Shown one piece after another: positions 42,381 through 50,950 of a DNA stretch of 64,000 bases. Every line of letters begins with the position of its first letter. The stretch's first letter is position 1. The position numbers and the translations under genes are program-made. Under the pieces are notes generated by a model that worked only from the letters and a program-made list of their open reading frames with translations, was not told where the DNA came from and did not search any database. Source of the DNA: Flavobacterium pectinovorum (lineage in GTDB: Bacteria > Bacteroidota > Bacteroidia > Flavobacteriales > Flavobacteriaceae); assembly GCF_022802975.1 (NCBI RefSeq), contig NZ_JAFEVZ010000002.1, positions 310,001-374,000 on the forward strand, in the 5' to 3' direction.

Positions 42381-43244
42381 TCACTTTGAATCTTTTGAAG
42401 AAAAAAGAAACTCAATTACCTTTTCATACAATTCATCATCGTGCATGCCATGGCCTAAACCTTTGGTTTCTATAAACTGGCTGTTTTTCCAGTTGCTTGC
42501 GATTTTTTTTCCTTCTTCAAAAGCGACAATTTTATCTGTTGTATCGTGCGCAATTAATCCGGGAATATTAAATTGAGAAGCGAATTTTTGCCCGGAGAAA
42601 TCTTCGAGTTTAAAATTGAAATGCGTTAAAAAACGATTTTCCAGAAGTGAAAACATTTTGGTATTCAGACTCAGCATCGATACATAATTGTCAATCAGTG
42701 TTTTTAGTTCTGAAGGTGCTCCCAAAATGACCATTTTATTGATGCTGGTATCAGGGAATAGATATTGATGATACACACAGGCAGCTCCGCCAATAGAATG
42801 TCCGATGATAATATCCGGTTGGTATTTTTCTACCGTTTTATTGATAAACTCGGCATAAAGCGGAACATTAAATTCCTTACCGCTGCTTTGTCCATGTGCA
42901 GGAGCGTCAAGGGCGATAATCGTACTTCCTGATTTTTGAAGATGCGGCAGTGTTTTTTTCCAACGCGAAGCATTACTTTCCCATCCGTGAACCAGCAGGA
43001 TTTTGGTTTCGTTTCCTTTCCAGATATAGGTTTGAAAATGGTGTTCGTTGTGGTGAAACGTTTCTGTTTCTGTATTCTTTAAAACTTTTGGTAATTTTTC
43101 TTTTTGTAATCTGCCTTCACGTGGCTGACTGAAAAGTGCGTATGAAAGTTCTATGGCTTTTTGTGGTCGAACATAACTCAGCAAGTTAATGTATTGCCCA
43201 ACCGATTTTAATGTAATAAAACGAATTCCTTTTTTAAGTCCCAA
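42381..43244 (-). CDS. Alpha/beta hydrolase
   Basis: 287 residues. The oxyanion region is LLVHGWESNASRW and the nucleophile elbow GHSIGG has Ser150. Asp237 (HDTTDKIV) and His265 (GLGHGMHDD) complete the triad. An N-terminal 60-residue helical extension precedes the fold. It is probably a cytoplasmic esterase or lipase-like enzyme; the substrate is unknown. The gene ends 107 bp before rluF, on the same strand. Confidence 0.88.
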   Translation of the reverse strand: MGLKKGIRFITLKSVGQYINLLSYVRPQKAIELSYALFSQPREGRLQKEKLPKVLKNTETETFHHNEHHFQTYIWKGNETKILLVHGWESNASRWKKTLPHLQKSGSTIIALDAPAHGQSSGKEFNVPLYAEFINKTVEKYQPDIIIGHSIGGAACVYHQYLFPDTSINKMVILGAPSELKTLIDNYVSMLSLNTKMFSLLENRFLTHFNFKLEDFSGQKFASQFNIPGLIAHDTTDKIVAFEEGKKIASNWKNSQFIETKGLGHGMHDDELYEKVIEFLFSSKDSK

Positions 43245-43261
43245 AACCAGTAAATTTTATA

Positions 43262-43292
43262 GTAAAAAAAAGTCCCGATGTAGATCGGGACA
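43262..43292 (-). terminator. Terminator of the zinc-ribbon-like gene
   Basis: Stem GTCCCGAT/ATCGGGAC with a 4-nt loop; on the minus strand it is followed by a run of eight T. Confidence 0.85.
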
Positions 43293-43299
43293 ATTTTAT

Positions 43300-44079
43300 T
43301 TAGATTTTAGCGAACAATTGTTCCATTTTTTCTCTTTCTTCATCAGCAAGTGAGCTGTCAACTAAGATTCTTCCAGAGTGCTCATCAGTGATAATTTTCT
43401 TTCTTGAAGCAATTTCTACCTGTGTTTGTGGTGGAATTGTGAAGAAAGACCCTGCTGAAGCTCCTCTTTCGATTGATACTACCGCTAATCCGTTACGAAC
43501 ACTGCTTCTGATTCTGTTGTAAGCAGCCAATAATCTGTCTTCGATTTGTGCAGAATACTCGGCAGATTTCTCAGTTAAGAAGATTTCTTCTTTTTGAGTT
43601 TCAGCCATGATAGCATCTAACTCAGATTTTTTATGTTTTAAATGAGAACTTTTAGCTTCTAATTTTTCTTTTAAATTAGAGATAACTTCTTTTTTGTGTT
43701 CGATAGAAGCTTTCATTTCTTTGATTTGCTTTTCAGCTAATTGAATTTCTAATTCCTGAAATTCAACTTCTTTAGTCAAAGAATTAAATTCTCTGTTATT
43801 GCGAACTGATTCTTGTTGTTTAGTGTATTTTTTGATAACCTCTTTGTGCTCTTCAATAGCATTTTTCTTAGTTTTAATAAGATCCTCAACTACTTCAAGT
43901 TCACTTTTAAGTTTTTCTGAACGAGTGCTTAAACCTGCAACTTCATCTTCTAAATCTTCAACTTCTAATGGAAGTTCTCCTCTTACGTTTCTGATTTCGT
44001 CAATTCTCGAGTCAATAAGCTGTAAATCGTATATTGCTCTTAACTTGTCCTCAACACTTAATTCTTTCGTATTCGCCAT
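43300..44079 (-). CDS. Coiled-coil protein of the zf-RING_7/C4 zinc-ribbon family, lacking all zinc ligands
   Basis: 259 residues. A long coiled coil (about 10-180; heptads rich in Lys/Glu) is followed by the family's C-terminal ribbon domain, RGASAGSFFTIPPQTQVEI and HSGRILVD. The four positions that are normally CxxC...CxxC are Ser208, Ser211, Asp232 and Ser235, and the whole protein has no cysteine. It therefore cannot bind zinc in the usual way. Related proteins are proposed to be regulatory or nucleic-acid-associated. The start of this gene is 3 bp from the stop of the Nif3-like gene, so the two are cotranscribed. Confidence 0.85.
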   Translation of the reverse strand: MANTKELSVEDKLRAIYDLQLIDSRIDEIRNVRGELPLEVEDLEDEVAGLSTRSEKLKSELEVVEDLIKTKKNAIEEHKEVIKKYTKQQESVRNNREFNSLTKEVEFQELEIQLAEKQIKEMKASIEHKKEVISNLKEKLEAKSSHLKHKKSELDAIMAETQKEEIFLTEKSAEYSAQIEDRLLAAYNRIRSSVRNGLAVVSIERGASAGSFFTIPPQTQVEIASRKKIITDEHSGRILVDSSLADEEREKMEQLFAKI

Positions 44080-44082
44080 ATT

Positions 44083-45177
44083 CTATAAGTACTTAACTGG
44101 ATTTGTATTTTCTTCTGATAAAATGATGGCAAAATTAAGGATTTTTTTCCTAAGATAATCAACAATATAATTTTTTGTATAGCGTTCGCTCTCAAAATGA
44201 CCAATATCGGCTAAAAGTAACTTGTTTTCGGCTTCATAAAATTGATGATATTTTAAATCGGCTGTTAAAAAAGCATCAGCCCCGGTCTGAATTGCATTTT
44301 TGATAGCAAAACTTCCTGAGCCGCCAAGAACAGCAACTTTCTTTGTTTTTTTTCCTGTAAAGGCTGAATGACGAATCCCATCAGCAATCATTTTGTCTTT
44401 TACAAAGTGAAGAAAATCTTTCTCATCCATTTCTGATTCCAGTTCGCCAATCATGCCCAGGCCGATATTTTGGTGTGAATTCTGTAAATCATAAATTTCA
44501 TAAGCTACTTCTTCATAAATATGATTCGTTAAAAGAGCTTTTAAAACTCTGGATTGTAAATGTTTTTCAAAAACAACTTCAATTTTTATTTCGGTTCCGG
44601 TATGGAGTTTTCCTTTTTCTCCAATTACAGGATTGCTGTCTTCATTTCCCTGAAAAGTAAAAAAACCTTCAGAATTAAAACTGCAATTTTCATAGTTTCC
44701 AATAGTTCCGGCTCCGGCTTCAAACAATGCATTTCGAACTTTATCTGAATTATCAGGAGTGGTGTAAGTAACTAATTTTTGAATGAAATTCTGTTTCGGA
44801 ATTAATACCTTAGTATTGATTAAACCTAAAGCATCGCAAAATATTTTGTTTACTCCTTGCGAATGATTGTCCAGCGCAGTGTGAACGGCATAAATGGCGA
44901 TGTCATTTTTGATGGCTTTTAAAATGGCACGTTCGACATAGTTTTTACCTGTGATTTTTTTGATTCCGGAGAATAATATCGGATGAAAGCAAACGACCAG
45001 ATTACAGTTTTTAGCAATCGCTTCTTCAATTACAGTTTCCAAAGCATCGTGGCAGACCAAAACTCCGGAACTTTCCGTTTCTGCATCACCCACTAAAAGT
45101 CCCACGTTATCAAAGTCTTCGGCGTAAGCCAAAGGAGCCATTTGTTCTAGAACGTTTATTATATTTTTGATTTTCAT
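44083..45177 (-). CDS. Nif3-like dinuclear metal-centre hexameric protein (YbgI/YqfO family)
   Basis: 364 residues. The halves of the Nif3 core flank a PII-like insert (about 130-230; KLVTYTTPDNSDKVRNALFEAGAG). Metal-binding residues are seen in VVCFHPILFSG, AVHTALDNHSQGVN and, near the end, LLADIGHFESERY. The function of this family is not firmly established; GTP cyclohydrolase-related activity has been suggested. It precedes the zinc-ribbon-like gene in one operon, an arrangement I believe is common in Bacteroidota. Confidence 0.92.
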   Translation of the reverse strand: MKIKNIINVLEQMAPLAYAEDFDNVGLLVGDAETESSGVLVCHDALETVIEEAIAKNCNLVVCFHPILFSGIKKITGKNYVERAILKAIKNDIAIYAVHTALDNHSQGVNKIFCDALGLINTKVLIPKQNFIQKLVTYTTPDNSDKVRNALFEAGAGTIGNYENCSFNSEGFFTFQGNEDSNPVIGEKGKLHTGTEIKIEVVFEKHLQSRVLKALLTNHIYEEVAYEIYDLQNSHQNIGLGMIGELESEMDEKDFLHFVKDKMIADGIRHSAFTGKKTKKVAVLGGSGSFAIKNAIQTGADAFLTADLKYHQFYEAENKLLLADIGHFESERYTKNYIVDYLRKKILNFAIILSEENTNPVKYL

Positions 45178-45186
45178 TTGAATTTT

Positions 45187-45211
45187 GTTTCAGGTTTCAA
45201 GTTTCAGGTTT
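45187..45211. repeat. GTTTCAGGTTTCAAG repeat tract
   Basis: About 25 bp of alternating GTTTCAG and GTTTCAA units immediately upstream of the Nif3-like gene; same family as 32224-32353. Confidence 0.6.
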
Positions 45212-45272
45212 GGATTTGAAACACAAAACAAATTAACGAATAAACTTTAAATTTTTTGATGTTGTTTTATAC

Positions 45273-45324
45273 AAAAGTAATACGAGTAGCACAATATTAC
45301 TGGTATTACTTTTTTGTATATTTG
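45273..45324 (+). promoter_or_regulatory. Promoter and inverted-repeat operator of the toxin-antitoxin operon
   Basis: AAAAGTAATAC (45273-45283) and GTATTACTTTT (45303-45313) are perfect 11-bp inverted arms; extending to TATAC/GTATA adds pairs with a 2-nt bulge. TATATTTG (45317-45324) is a -7 match, 19 bp before the antitoxin ATG. The palindrome overlaps the -33 region, as in autoregulated toxin-antitoxin operons. Confidence 0.6.
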
Positions 45325-45343
45325 TATTTCTAAATCCAAAGTT

Positions 45344-45583
45344 ATGACGACAATAAAAATTAACGAACGTACCAAGTCAGGCAAAGCATTCATGGCTATG
45401 TTTGACGCTTTTTTTAAAGGCGTTGAAGGAATTGAAGTTATTGAAACGGCTTCTGAAAAAACAAAAAAAAGTGAAAGTCCATACGATCCTGAATTTGTGA
45501 AAATGGTATTGGACTCAGAGAAAAGAGGTAAGTATACAGAAGTTGATCCAAAGAATGTATGGGGAAGTTTAGGCTTAAAATAG
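45344..45583 (+). CDS. Antitoxin of YoeB-type module (DUF2683-like)
   Basis: 79 residues from the ATG at 45344, the start nearest the promoter. The first 35 residues (TTIKINERTKSGKAFMAMFDAFF) look like a dimerising DNA-binding half. The acidic tail (ESPYDPEFVKMVLDSEKRGKYTEVDPKNVWGSLGL) is the kind of extended C-terminus that wraps a YoeB toxin. It overlaps the toxin gene by 25 bp. Confidence 0.82.
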   Translation: MTTIKINERTKSGKAFMAMFDAFFKGVEGIEVIETASEKTKKSESPYDPEFVKMVLDSEKRGKYTEVDPKNVWGSLGLK

Positions 45584-45840
45584 AAAAATTAGCTGAAGCA
45601 CATTTAAAGAAACATTTTAAAGCAGGCAATCAAGGCAGTATTAAAAAAATCACTCAAATATTAGATGAACTCAGTGAAACTCCTTATGAAGGTGTTGGGA
45701 AACCGGAAGCATTAAAATACGGACTAAGTGGTTTTTGGTCGAGAGAAATAAATTCTAAAGACAGAATTATATATAAAGTAGAAGAAGATATAGTTACCGT
45801 TTTTGTAATTTCCGCAATGGGTCATTATTCTGATAAATAA
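45559..45840 (+). CDS. Txe/YoeB-family toxin (mRNA interferase)
   Basis: 93 residues with the RelE/YoeB fold. Diagnostic elements are IKKITQILDELSETPYEGVGKPEALKYGLSGFWSREINSKDRIIYKV in segments and the C-terminal SAMGHYSDK, whose His-Tyr pair corresponds to catalytic residues of YoeB. The Glu and Arg of the active site also appear conserved (KPEALK, WSREIN). It is expected to cleave mRNA on the ribosome when not bound by the upstream antitoxin. The lpxK start is only 4 bp after its stop. Confidence 0.9.
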   Translation: MGKFRLKIEKLAEAHLKKHFKAGNQGSIKKITQILDELSETPYEGVGKPEALKYGLSGFWSREINSKDRIIYKVEEDIVTVFVISAMGHYSDK

Positions 45841-45844
45841 CTTT

Positions 45845-46855
45845 ATGAATTTACTTCGAAAAATATTTTTCCCGTTTGCCATTTTATATGGACTTATTAC
45901 TTCAATTCGTAATTTTCTTTTTGATAAAGGAATTTTAAAATCTACTTCATTTGATATTCCTGTTATTGCGGTTGGAAATCTCAGTGTAGGCGGAACCGGC
46001 AAAACGCCTCAAATTGAATATTTAATACGGTTATTGTCGGATAATTACAGAGTCGCTACTTTAAGTCGTGGTTATAAGCGTAAGTCCGAAGGTTTTGTTT
46101 TGGCTGATGTAACTTCAAATGCCGAAATTTTAGGTGATGAACCTTTTCAGTTTTACCAAAAATTTCCAAATATTCAGGTCGCAGTTGATGCAAATCGAAC
46201 AAACGGAATTTCTCAATTACTTTCTCAAAAAATAAAACCGGAAATAATTTTACTGGATGATGCTTATCAGCACCGAAAAGTAAAAGCAGGATTTTATATT
46301 TTACTGACTGCATTTGATGATTTATATGCAGATGATTTTATGCTGCCAACCGGAAATTTGCGTGAGAGCAGGAGCGGGGCAAATAGAGCGAATATTGTTG
46401 TGGTAACGAAATGTCCGAAGAATTTATCCGATGAAGAACAAAATAAGATTAGGGAGAAATTAAAATTAAATTGTTCGCAGCAAATCTATTTTACTTTTAT
46501 AGATTATGATGATGCGATTTACAACAAAGAAAATAAAATAGCTGTAACCGAAATTAAATCAGAGCCAAAAGTGCTTTTGGCCGGAATTGCAAAACCTAAA
46601 CCGTTTTTTGATTTTCTGAAAAATGAAAAGGATGAATGTTTGACATTTCCGGATCATCATCATTTTACTGAAACGGATTTAAATGAAATTCAGCATAAGG
46701 CTCAGGGTAAAAAAATCATTACTACTGAAAAAGATTTTGTGCGACTGAAAGACTCTGATTTGGTTTCACGATTGTATTATCTTCCTATAAAAAGTACTTT
46801 TATCAATCATCAGCAAAATTTCAATGCGTCTATTCTCGAGTATGTAAAAAGTTGA
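45845..46855 (+). CDS. lpxK: Tetraacyldisaccharide 4'-kinase
   Basis: 336 residues. An N-terminal membrane-associated helix (FAILYGLITSIRNFLFDKG) precedes the Walker A motif NLSVGGTGKTP (about 45-55), then LSRGYKRKSEG and DDAYQHRKV (Walker B-like). It phosphorylates the 4'-position of the lipid A precursor at the inner membrane. It lies 4 bp downstream of the YoeB-type toxin gene and may be transcribed from the toxin-antitoxin promoter, which would be unusual for an essential gene. It is convergent with a hybrid kinase. Confidence 0.95.
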   Translation: MNLLRKIFFPFAILYGLITSIRNFLFDKGILKSTSFDIPVIAVGNLSVGGTGKTPQIEYLIRLLSDNYRVATLSRGYKRKSEGFVLADVTSNAEILGDEPFQFYQKFPNIQVAVDANRTNGISQLLSQKIKPEIILLDDAYQHRKVKAGFYILLTAFDDLYADDFMLPTGNLRESRSGANRANIVVVTKCPKNLSDEEQNKIREKLKLNCSQQIYFTFIDYDDAIYNKENKIAVTEIKSEPKVLLAGIAKPKPFFDFLKNEKDECLTFPDHHHFTETDLNEIQHKAQGKKIITTEKDFVRLKDSDLVSRLYYLPIKSTFINHQQNFNASILEYVKS

Positions 46856-46868
46856 TTTTAAGTGAAAT

Positions 46869-48752
46869 TTAATCAAAAAACTTAGCAATAGTGTTGTAGA
46901 ATATATCCGGGACAAAAGGTTTTGTAATTACATCATTCATTCCAAAAGATAAAAGCTGCTCTCTGTTTTCGTCTAGCGAAATGGCGGTTAGGGCAATAAT
47001 TGGTGTAGTTTTATTGAATTCCCGAATTAACTGTGTAGCTGTTGTGCCGTTTATACCAGGCAAATGAACATCCATTAAAATTAAATCAAAACTTTTTGTT
47101 TTCAATAATTCGATTGCTTCTTCTCCATTGTCAATGATTTCGCAGCAAATAGATTTGTTTTCGAGCATTTTTCGGGTAATCATTTGATTGATTTTATTAT
47201 CTTCAATCAATAAAATGGCTTTGTTTTTTAATTGATTATCATCGTAAGGTTTTACGTTCTGAATTTTTTCTGATGGTTTTTTACTGATGTTAAAGTTTAG
47301 TTTAAAATTAAACGTAGAGCCTTTGCCAACTTCGCTTTCTAAGTGAATTTTACCTCCTAACAGGTGAATGAGTTTTTTTACAATAGTAAGCCCTAAGCCT
47401 GTTCCGCCATATTTGCGATTTACTTCTACAGAACCTTGCGAAAAGCTTTCAAAAACTTTTTTCTGTTTGTCTTTCGGAATCCCGATTCCGGTATCAGTAA
47501 TTTCAAAATAAACTGTTGCTATTTCATCTTCCAGAGCATGCAATTTAGCAATAACTGTGACTTTTCCGTTTTGAGTGAATTTTAATGCATTGTTGATTAA
47601 GTTCAGAATTATTTGTGAAAGCTTCGTTGTGTCGCCAATTAGATTATCCGGAATTGCATCGTCTATTTCCAATAGAAAATGATTGTTATTTGCGGTTGCT
47701 AATTCTTTTAAGGAATTTTGGATATTGTTAAGTAAAGCTTTTAAGTCGAAGCTAATTCTTTCGATTTCAATTTTACTCGAATCAATTTTGTTGATTTCAA
47801 GTATTTCATTAATAAATGTAGTGAGGTAATTTCCGGAGAATTTTAACGAATCTAAATATTTTAATTGAGATTCTTTTGGGCTTTCTTCAAGTAATAAATG
47901 GGTAATACCATTAATTGCATTTAATGGGGTCCGGAGTTCATGGCTTACTGTAGATAAAAACTCTGATCTGGCTCTTGAAGCCTCCTCTGCTTTGTTTTTT
48001 GCCAGAATAAGCTCTTTGTTTTTCTCCCTGAGAACTAAGTTGTTTTGATTTCTAATAACATTGTTTTTGTAAAGGGCCAGACTCAACAAGGATAAAATAG
48101 AAATAAGTGCAATTGCTAGAATGCTGATTAATTTAGAATATCGATATGTTTTAACCTGAACTGTTTCTTCGTTTTTTCTTCTTTCTTCTTGTAAAAGATG
48201 CGTTTGATTGATTTTTTTATACTTATCAGAATTTGATTTGCTGTTTTTTATAGTTAAAATATTGTGTTCTATTTGATTATGTTCATTCAAATAACTGTAA
48301 GCCCGTTCGTATTCTTTATTGTTTTTATAATACTGGCTTATGGCTAATATAATATTGGCTTTTTGTTTTAAATTTTGAGTTTTTGCATTTGAATCGAGGG
48401 CCTTGTTAAAATAAAAAATGGCAGAATCATTTCTTTTTAATTGTGTTTCGATTAATCCAAGTTGATAATAACACTCTGATTTGATTATGAATGTTTTGAC
48501 ATTGTCCGGATGCTGAATTATTTTTTTTAGTGTTTTGGATGCTAAATCATATTTCTTTAGCGCTTTAAAAGACATTGCTTTTTGAAAATTCAAATATTCA
48601 TAAGAATTTCTAAAAGCGGATTTGTCAATAATGCTAACAGCTTTGTCAGAGCCGGCTAATTTGTTGCCATACAAATTACGGTCTATATTCGTTTTAGTTT
48701 GCGAATATAAAGAGGTGTAAAAAAAACTGATAAAAATAAAAAGGTATTTCAT
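46869..48752 (-). CDS. TPR-containing hybrid histidine kinase
   Basis: 627 residues. After the signal peptide (1-18) come TPR-like helices (about 55-165), a coil, a membrane helix (about 208-228) and a HisKA domain with FLSTVSHELRTPLNAI (His271). The HATPase (about 370-490; TDTGIGIPKD, GGTGLGLTIVKKL) and a C-terminal receiver (about 505-625; LIEDN, Asp561 in LILMDVHLPG, Lys near 612) follow. No separate output regulator is encoded next to it, so it may signal by phosphorelay to a remote protein. It follows gap on the minus strand after 25 bp. Confidence 0.92.
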   Translation of the reverse strand: MKYLFIFISFFYTSLYSQTKTNIDRNLYGNKLAGSDKAVSIIDKSAFRNSYEYLNFQKAMSFKALKKYDLASKTLKKIIQHPDNVKTFIIKSECYYQLGLIETQLKRNDSAIFYFNKALDSNAKTQNLKQKANIILAISQYYKNNKEYERAYSYLNEHNQIEHNILTIKNSKSNSDKYKKINQTHLLQEERRKNEETVQVKTYRYSKLISILAIALISILSLLSLALYKNNVIRNQNNLVLREKNKELILAKNKAEEASRARSEFLSTVSHELRTPLNAINGITHLLLEESPKESQLKYLDSLKFSGNYLTTFINEILEINKIDSSKIEIERISFDLKALLNNIQNSLKELATANNNHFLLEIDDAIPDNLIGDTTKLSQIILNLINNALKFTQNGKVTVIAKLHALEDEIATVYFEITDTGIGIPKDKQKKVFESFSQGSVEVNRKYGGTGLGLTIVKKLIHLLGGKIHLESEVGKGSTFNFKLNFNISKKPSEKIQNVKPYDDNQLKNKAILLIEDNKINQMITRKMLENKSICCEIIDNGEEAIELLKTKSFDLILMDVHLPGINGTTATQLIREFNKTTPIIALTAISLDENREQLLSFGMNDVITKPFVPDIFYNTIAKFFD

Positions 48753-48777
48753 ATTGTAATACTTTTTATAATGAATC

Positions 48778-49776
48778 TTATGTTTTTCTCATCAGCAGAA
48801 TTAAGTCAATTAATCTTGATGAGTAGCCTATTTCATTATCATACCAGCCTACTACTTTTACCATTTTGTCTATGACAGACGTTAATTGGGCGTCAAATAA
48901 ACATGAATGAGTGTTGCCTATAATGTCAACCGATACGATTGGATCCTCTGTATAATCCAGTATTTTATTTAAATATGTTTTTGATGCATTTTGAAAGGCA
49001 TCATTGATTTCTTCAATAGTTACGGCACGTTTTACATTAAACGTAATATCTGTTAAAGAGCCATCCGGAACCGGAACACGAATACCACAGCCTCCAATTT
49101 TTTGGTGCAGATTAGGGAAGATTTTGGTGAGCGCCTTAGCTGCTCCCGTTGTCGTAGGAACAATTGACTGGCTGGCTCCTCTGGCTCTTCTTAAATCTTT
49201 ATGCGGTTGATCGTGTAAACTCTGATCAGTTGTGTAAGAGTGAATTGTGGTAATGTAAGCCTGTTCAATACCACACAATTCATCAATTATTTTAATCATC
49301 GGAGCAGCATTGTTTGTTGTGCAGCTTGCGTTCGAAACAATCTTTTCGCTTCCGTCTAAAATGCTTTCGTTTACACCTAAAACAACGGTTTTTATAGTGT
49401 CTACTTCAGACGGAGCAGAAAGAATCACTTTTTTTGCCCCTGCTTCAATATGTGTATTTAATTCTTCGTGGGTTTTGTATTTCCCCGTTGATTCAATTAC
49501 AAAATCTATATTATGACTTTTCCAGTCTAAATTTGAAATCTTATTTTCATGAAAAAACAAATAATGTTTTTCATCAACTATTATACTTTTTTCATCATGT
49601 GATACTGCAAAAGGCAAAACCCCATGAATACTGTCATATTTTATCAAATGCGACATCGTTTTGTTATCTGCAATATCATTAATTGCAACAACTTCAATTT
49701 CAGGATGGTTTAAAAGTAAGCGAAATAAATTTCTGCCAATTCTTCCAAAACCGTTTATAGCAATTCTAGTTTTCAA
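48778..49776 (-). CDS. gap: Glyceraldehyde-3-phosphate dehydrogenase, type I
   Basis: 332 residues. The NAD-binding start is INGFGRIGRNLFR, with Asn33-Asp34 after the second strand, indicating NAD preference. The catalytic Cys152 is in SNASCTTNNAAPM and His179 in TTIHSYTTDQ. The usual second Cys of SCTTNCLAP is Asn here. It is glycolytic or gluconeogenic in the cytoplasm. Paralogues are common in Bacteroidota; the neighbour is a hybrid kinase, so this may not be the only copy. Confidence 0.95.
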   Translation of the reverse strand: MKTRIAINGFGRIGRNLFRLLLNHPEIEVVAINDIADNKTMSHLIKYDSIHGVLPFAVSHDEKSIIVDEKHYLFFHENKISNLDWKSHNIDFVIESTGKYKTHEELNTHIEAGAKKVILSAPSEVDTIKTVVLGVNESILDGSEKIVSNASCTTNNAAPMIKIIDELCGIEQAYITTIHSYTTDQSLHDQPHKDLRRARGASQSIVPTTTGAAKALTKIFPNLHQKIGGCGIRVPVPDGSLTDITFNVKRAVTIEEINDAFQNASKTYLNKILDYTEDPIVSVDIIGNTHSCLFDAQLTSVIDKMVKVVGWYDNEIGYSSRLIDLILLMRKT

Positions 49777-49839
49777 ATTTTTTGTTCTGTTGATTTGTTT
49801 AATCGGTCAAACAATTTAACGATTAACCGAATAAACTTT

Positions 49840-50706
49840 TTACAATATATGTTTTTGTGCTTTGTAAGACGAACGAACAAGAGGACCGCTCTCTACATGA
49901 CGGAATCCCAGTTCAACCCCAAATTTTTCATACCTGGCAAATTGATCCGGAGTAATAAACTCTTTTACCGGTAAATGTTTTTTACTTGGCTGTAAATATT
50001 GCCCAATGGTTACCACATCAACATTTGCATTACGGAGGTCTCTCATGGTTTGAAAAACTTCTTCTTCTTGTTCGCCAAGTCCTAACATGATTCCGGATTT
50101 GGTTCTGTTGATTCCTTTTTCTTTTAAATAGCGTAAAACTTCTAAACTACGATCGTATTTTGCCTGAATACGTACTTCACGGGTCAGTCTTCGAACAGTT
50201 TCCATATTGTGAGAAACGACTTCCGGGTTTGCTTCTACAATTCGGTCAAGGTTTCTTTCGATTCCCTGAAAATCAGGAATTAATGTTTCAAGCGTGGTAT
50301 TTGGGTTCATTCTGCGAATTGCCTTTACGGTTTCAATCCAGATAATAGAACCGCCATCTTTTAAGTCATCCCTGTCAACACTTGTAATTACAGCGTGTTT
50401 AATATTCATTATTTTGATAGAGCGGGCCACTTTTTCAGGTTCGTCCCAGTCTACAGTTTCAGGTCTTCCGGTTTTTACACCACAAAAACCGCATGAACGT
50501 GTGCATACATTTCCTAAAATCATAAAAGTAGCCGTTCCTTCTCCCCAGCATTCGCCCATATTAGGGCAACTTCCTGAAGTACAGATGGTATTAAGGCTGT
50601 ATTTGTCTACCAAACCACGAAGTTCGGTATATTTTTGTCCAATAGGAAGCTTAACTTTTAACCATTTAGGCTTTCCGGTTGGTATATTTTCTATTGCGGT
50701 TTCCAT
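49840..50706 (-). CDS. lipA: Lipoyl synthase
   Basis: 288 residues of a radical-SAM enzyme. The auxiliary-cluster cysteines are Cys42, Cys47 and Cys53 ([13 protein letters not shown]) and the SAM-cluster motif is CTRSCGFC (Cys68, Cys72, Cys75). The C-terminal Ser in [10 protein letters not shown] provides the unusual cluster ligand. It inserts two sulfurs into octanoyl groups on carrier proteins. The start at 50706 is well placed with conserved residues just after it. Confidence 0.97.
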   Translation of the reverse strand: METAIENIPTGKPKWLKVKLPIGQKYTELRGLVDKYSLNTICTSGSCPNMGECWGEGTATFMILGNVCTRSCGFCGVKTGRPETVDWDEPEKVARSIKIMNIKHAVITSVDRDDLKDGGSIIWIETVKAIRRMNPNTTLETLIPDFQGIERNLDRIVEANPEVVSHNMETVRRLTREVRIQAKYDRSLEVLRYLKEKGINRTKSGIMLGLGEQEEEVFQTMRDLRNANVDVVTIGQYLQPSKKHLPVKEFITPDQFARYEKFGVELGFRHVESGPLVRSSYKAQKHIL

Positions 50707-50915
50707 ACATTAAAATTGAACTACAAATATACGTAAAGTTGTATAAGTTAGGATACTGTCTAATTACTATCTTGTCGATTTTATTGGTTAATTATCGATG
50801 ATTTGTTAATTTTGTGTGATAAATCATGTGCTAATTTGAATAATACGATGAAGTTGCTATTTAAATGGTTAAAAAAGAAATGAATATTTAAGGGATTTAT
50901 ATTTTTGGTTATAAG

Positions 50916-50923
50916 TATATTTG
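50916..50923 (+). promoter_or_regulatory. -7 element of the M48 protease gene
   Basis: TATATTTG, 27 bp before the ATG. Confidence 0.45.
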
Positions 50924-50950
50924 TGCTGTTAATTTAAATCTAAAATAAGA

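Noticed and set aside
42275..42415. N-terminal 47-residue extension of the rluF frame
   Set aside because: It translates the repetitive TTTAGACTTCTTAGAT tract and lacks family similarity; the S4 domain begins right after the ATG at 42274.
49777..49839. Hairpin between gap and lipA as a terminator
   Set aside because: GTTTATTCGGT/ACCGATTAAAC pairs with one mismatch, but no T run follows on either strand.
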